A DNA stretch of 32,713 bases, from assembly GCA_964505325.1 (NCBI GenBank), contig CAZDHT010000029.1, positions 1 to 32,713 on the forward strand, read 5' to 3'. Under the pieces are notes generated by a model, which worked only from the letters and a program-made list of their open reading frames with translations, did no database searches and was not told the origin of the DNA. This document shows, in pieces, positions 30,365 to 32,713 of the stretch. Positions within the stretch are counted from its first letter, which is position 1, and every line of letters starts with the position of its first letter. This DNA comes from CAZDHT01 sp964505325. GTDB taxonomy: Bacteria > Planctomycetota > PUPC01. Position numbers and translations under genes: made by a program.

Positions 30365-31414
30365 TCAGGAATTCGGCATCCGGCGCCGCTTCCTCGAGTG
30401 GCTGATCGTGCCGAAGAGGGATCCCGCTGCCAGAAAACCCAAGCCGACGGGCAGGGCCACCGTACTCCGAAACTTGACACGCCAGTAATACTCGACCAAG
30501 TCTGTGCTGCCGCTGGTGTCTACGTCCCGCCTCGCCACGCGGAACGACCCGCCCGGCTCAACCGTGCAAACCAGGTAGTGATATGGCACCTCGGGTTCGT
30601 GCCGTGGTGCCCCGGCGCCTCCCGTGATGAACACCGGCACGGCGCCCGCGTGGTCTTCGAGGTAACTATGGATGTGTCCCGCAAAGACCGCGGTGACACG
30701 GTGCGCCTTCAGTATCGGCAGGAGTGCCTTCGCGTGTCGTGGCTTGAGGCAATGCGTGCGCCCGGGGCGCGGGTCGCGCGGGGGCACGTGCAGGAAGACG
30801 AAGCAGGCGTCGAACTCCTTTCGGTGGCGGGCCAGGGTCGCGTCCAGCCAGGCCAGATCGTCCGGGCGGCAGGTGTTCGTGGCGTCGTCAAAGGCCACGA
30901 ACAGGGCGTTCGCACAGGAAAACCAATATTGGCGCGGGCCGAATGCCTGCTCGTACGGCCGGTACCGCTCGCCGTGCTCTACCGCCCTGCCCCGGATGTC
31001 GTGATTCCCCGGCACCGCGCAGAAAGGCACGCCCAGCTTCGCCTCGGCGACTCCCTGACGCACCCAGTCCAACTGCTCGTGGTTGCCGTGCCGCGCGACG
31101 TCCCCCGTGTGCAGGACGAACCGGACCCGCTCGGCCTTGATAGCGCGCAAGATGTCCGTGAGCGATTTCCTCACGCCCCGGTTGTCCCCGAGCACGGCGA
31201 AGCGGAAAGGAACCTCGCCTCCCAACCCCTTGCCGGCCGGAGGGAGCAGTGCAGATCGGGGCCTCTTCACGACGAGCGATCGCACGCCGCAGGCCCCGAG
31301 CACCAGCGCGCCCACAACCAGGCACAACAACGCCAGGAGCCGCAAGACACCTGCCCGTCGCGCCGGCCCCGCTTTCTCCTTGCCATTCTCTGGGTCGGTT
31401 GTCGGCTCGTGCAT
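30365..31414 (-). CDS. membrane-anchored calcineurin-like metallophosphatase
   Basis: This 349-residue metallophosphoesterase has the motifs in order: LGDNRG (Asp77), HTGDVARHGN (Asp105), PGNHD (Asn137-His138), FLHVPP (His209) and AGHIH (His247, His249), so the dimetal site is complete. The start at 31414 has GGGAG 6 nt upstream and yields a hydrophobic segment at 23-40 followed by LGAC (Cys42), a possible lipobox. A second hydrophobic segment near the C-terminus (VALPVGLGFLAAGSLFGTI) ends in SRKRRR. It could be a lipoprotein with a C-terminal anchor or a two-helix membrane protein with an external catalytic domain. It is followed by the glycosyltransferase gene, so a phosphatase acting on a lipid-phosphate or glycan phosphate is plausible but unproven. 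Confidence 0.83.
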   Translation of the reverse strand: MHEPTTDPENGKEKAGPARRAGVLRLLALLCLVVGALVLGACGVRSLVVKRPRSALLPPAGKGLGGEVPFRFAVLGDNRGVRKSLTDILRAIKAERVRFVLHTGDVARHGNHEQLDWVRQGVAEAKLGVPFCAVPGNHDIRGRAVEHGERYRPYEQAFGPRQYWFSCANALFVAFDDATNTCRPDDLAWLDATLARHRKEFDACFVFLHVPPRDPRPGRTHCLKPRHAKALLPILKAHRVTAVFAGHIHSYLEDHAGAVPVFITGGAGAPRHEPEVPYHYLVCTVEPGGSFRVARRDVDTSGSTDLVEYYWRVKFRSTVALPVGLGFLAAGSLFGTISHSRKRRRMPNS

Positions 31415-31511
31415 CGTATTCTCCCTTGCTGAGTCGTCGGGGCGGCCTGGCTTCCAGCCAAGCGCAGCCGCCTGCGGTGAGGAGCGCCCGAACAGTTCCG
31501 TGACAGAGACA

Positions 31512-31541
31512 AGCTTACCCGTCCCCACCGCGCCGTGTCAA
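31512..31541 (-). promoter_or_regulatory. candidate promoter for the metallophosphatase gene
   Basis: On the minus strand TTGACA (31541-31536, perfect -35) is followed after 18 nt by TAAGCT (31517-31512), a weak -10. The start codon lies about 98 bp downstream. Confidence 0.4.
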
Positions 31542-31634
31542 GTCCGAAGAGGCGGCAGACGACAAGAAGAGGCGTCCGAAAGGACAAAAAAAATCTGAGA
31601 CGCTGCGGGCCGGACCCAGAGCGTTTAACGATCT

Positions 31635-31696
31635 GTTTCGGACATTTGGACATTCGTGCTTCGAGCTTGTTTCAGGTTTCGGATTTCGTGCTTTCG
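31635..31696. repeat. two imperfect TTTCG-rich 28-29 bp intergenic repeats
   Basis: Units lie at 31635-31663 and 31669-31696. Both start GTTTC and end with ATTCGTGCTTCG or ATTTCGTGCTTTCG. Degenerate TTTCG-rich intergenic sequence of this kind is familiar from many planctomycete and related metagenome-derived genomes. That comparison is from memory and was not checked here. Confidence 0.5.
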
Positions 31697-31723
31697 CGCC
31701 TCGCACACCGAACGGCTTTTACT

Positions 31724-31729
31724 TATAAT
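31724..31729 (+). promoter_or_regulatory. TATAAT box upstream of the deacylase gene
   Basis: A perfect -10 hexamer stands 92 bp before the GTG start. No good -35 is seen at 16-18 bp spacing (TCGCAC at 17), so the promoter is uncertain. Confidence 0.3.
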
Positions 31730-31821
31730 CGCCTGAAACTCAATAGAATGGCGCCGTTGGCGACCGGGCATGAGATTCGTTCGGCTTCTGACGCGAACCC
31801 TCACCACGAGAGCACTGGACA

Positions 31822-32713
31822 GTGCTGGATATTCTGATCAGAGACGCAAGGGTGTACGACGGGACCGGGAGCCCGTGGTATCGCGCGAGCATCGGGATCA
31901 AGCGCGGACGCATCGCCGCGATCGGAGTGGTGAAGGAGCAAGCCCGCCAGCGAATCAATGCGGAGTCGCTCGCCGTGTGTCCCGGCTTCGTGGACGTCCA
32001 CACGCACGCCGACGGCATCGCCGAATGCCCGACCGCCGACAACATGCTGCGGCAGGGGGTGACCACCGTCATCTCGGGCAACTGCGGCCACTCGGCGCTG
32101 CCGGTGAAGGATATCCTCGACCGGGTCGAGTCCGCTCGGCCCGCCATCAACTACGCCACGCTCGTCGGGCACGGCGCTATCCGCAGCCGTGTGATGGGCA
32201 CCGCGAGCCGAGAGCCGACGCGCAGGGAAATGGCCCGGATGCGCCGCGTCGCCGAGCAGGCGATGCGCCAGGGCGCGGCGGGAATGTCCACCGGCCTGTT
32301 CTACGTGCCGGGCGCATATGCGAAGGTGGATGAGCTCGTCGAGCTCGCGAAGGTGGTCTCCGCGTGGGGCGGCGTCTATGCCAGCCACAAGCGCAGCGCC
32401 GGCGGCAAGCTGTTCGAGGCGCTGCGCGAGGCGGCCGTCATCGGGAAGAGAGCGAACATCGGGATCGAGATTTCGCACCTCAAGATCCTGCACAAGCGGG
32501 GGCGGACGAAGAGAGACCGGGCGCGGCAGGCGCTGGCGGCGATCTCCCGGCACCGCGAAGACGGCGTCGAGATGACGTACGATCTCCATCCCTACCCCGC
32601 CACGTACACGCATCTTGCGGCGGTGGTCATCCCGGCATGGGTCTCGAAGGACGGGAAGCTCAAGGAGCGACTGAAGAACAGCACGATTCGCAGGCGAATC
32701 CGGAACGAGGTCG
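31822..32713 (+). CDS. N-acyl-D-amino-acid deacylase-family amidohydrolase (3' end beyond window)
   Basis: This is a partial gene: 297 codons are present with no stop before the end. The product starts VLDILIRDARVYDGTG, the beta-sandwich opening of the amidohydrolase superfamily. The metal site begins with His60-x-His62 and Asp64 (DVHTHADG). GVTTVISGNCG with Cys88 and MSTGLFYVPGAYA are characteristic of D-aminoacylase and N-acyl-D-glutamate/aspartate deacylases, in which the Cys replaces the usual carboxylated-lysine role at the metal site. ISHLKI supplies a further His. It removes the acyl group from N-acyl-D-amino acids in known members. The GTG start has no clear ribosome binding site; an ATG-type alternative is not obvious. 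The full family length is about 500 residues, so roughly 60% is visible. Confidence 0.85.
   Translation, partial: MLDILIRDARVYDGTGSPWYRASIGIKRGRIAAIGVVKEQARQRINAESLAVCPGFVDVHTHADGIAECPTADNMLRQGVTTVISGNCGHSALPVKDILDRVESARPAINYATLVGHGAIRSRVMGTASREPTRREMARMRRVAEQAMRQGAAGMSTGLFYVPGAYAKVDELVELAKVVSAWGGVYASHKRSAGGKLFEALREAAVIGKRANIGIEISHLKILHKRGRTKRDRARQALAAISRHREDGVEMTYDLHPYPATYTHLAAVVIPAWVSKDGKLKERLKNSTIRRRIRNEV

Larger units (their letters stand above)
31415..31821. other. divergent intergenic region with TTTCG-type repeats
   Basis: No gene is supported in this 407-bp gap. It contains a promoter-like pair for the metallophosphatase (31512-31541, minus), an A8 run near 31585, two imperfect 28-29 bp repeats (31635-31663 and 31669-31696), and a TATAAT box at 31724-31729 that may serve the deacylase gene. 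Confidence 0.5.

Overview
The window is GC-rich bacterial DNA with short gaps, Shine-Dalgarno starts and sigma70-like promoters. A PEP-CTERM sorting tail, two DUF4091/GH123-type secreted enzymes, DNRLRE-like modules, a very large TPR/PQQ beta-propeller protein, Gfo/Idh/MocA and xylose-isomerase-like TIM-barrel proteins together suggest an uncultured member of the Planctomycetota or a close PVC/FCB-type phylum. That assignment is inferred from gene content, not from a marker gene. No rRNA, tRNA, CRISPR array, transposase or phage gene was seen.

Region 1 (1-10.5 kb) is a secreted glycan-processing cluster on the plus strand. A GntR/LacI-type (AraR-like) sugar-responsive regulator precedes a PEP-CTERM DNRLRE protein, a DNRLRE-FN3-GH123-like enzyme, a CBM-GH123-like enzyme, a stand-alone copy of the same CBM, and a sugar isomerase/epimerase-like TIM barrel. 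A DNRLRE-like secreted protein lies at the left edge. The region is bracketed by two related GNAT acetyltransferase sequences in the same orientation: a 5'-truncated remnant (867-1097) and an intact gene (10542-10991).

Region 2 (10.5-13.5 kb, minus strand) holds a secreted alpha/beta hydrolase, a previously unlisted internally deleted nitroreductase, the intact GNAT and an M20 zinc peptidase. Region 3 (13.7-18.4 kb) is a single 1569-residue secreted PQQ-propeller/TPR protein. Region 4 (18.4-21.7 kb, minus) reads as one operon: GlmU-like sugar nucleotidyl/acetyltransferase, acyl carrier protein, and two tandem DppA-type (M55) D-aminopeptidases.

Region 5 (21.7-24.4 kb) is the most unusual non-coding part. 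It has a perfect 48-bp palindrome, an RRM RNA-binding protein, a cluster of REP-like GC hairpins, and a consensus promoter with an inverted repeat between -35 and -10. That promoter drives an orphan PilB/GspE-type ATPase whose N-terminus is an excisionase/MerR-like DNA-binding domain.

Region 6 (24.4-32.7 kb) carries a membrane protein, an endonuclease/exonuclease/phosphatase-family protein overlapping a HAD-like hydrolase, a Gfo/Idh/MocA oxidoreductase, a GT39-like membrane glycosyltransferase, a membrane-anchored metallophosphatase, and the 5' part of an N-acyl-D-amino-acid deacylase running off the end. The M55 peptidases, M20 peptidase and D-aminoacylase hint at salvage of D-amino acids or cell-wall peptides. 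The GH123 cluster points to amino-sugar glycans.
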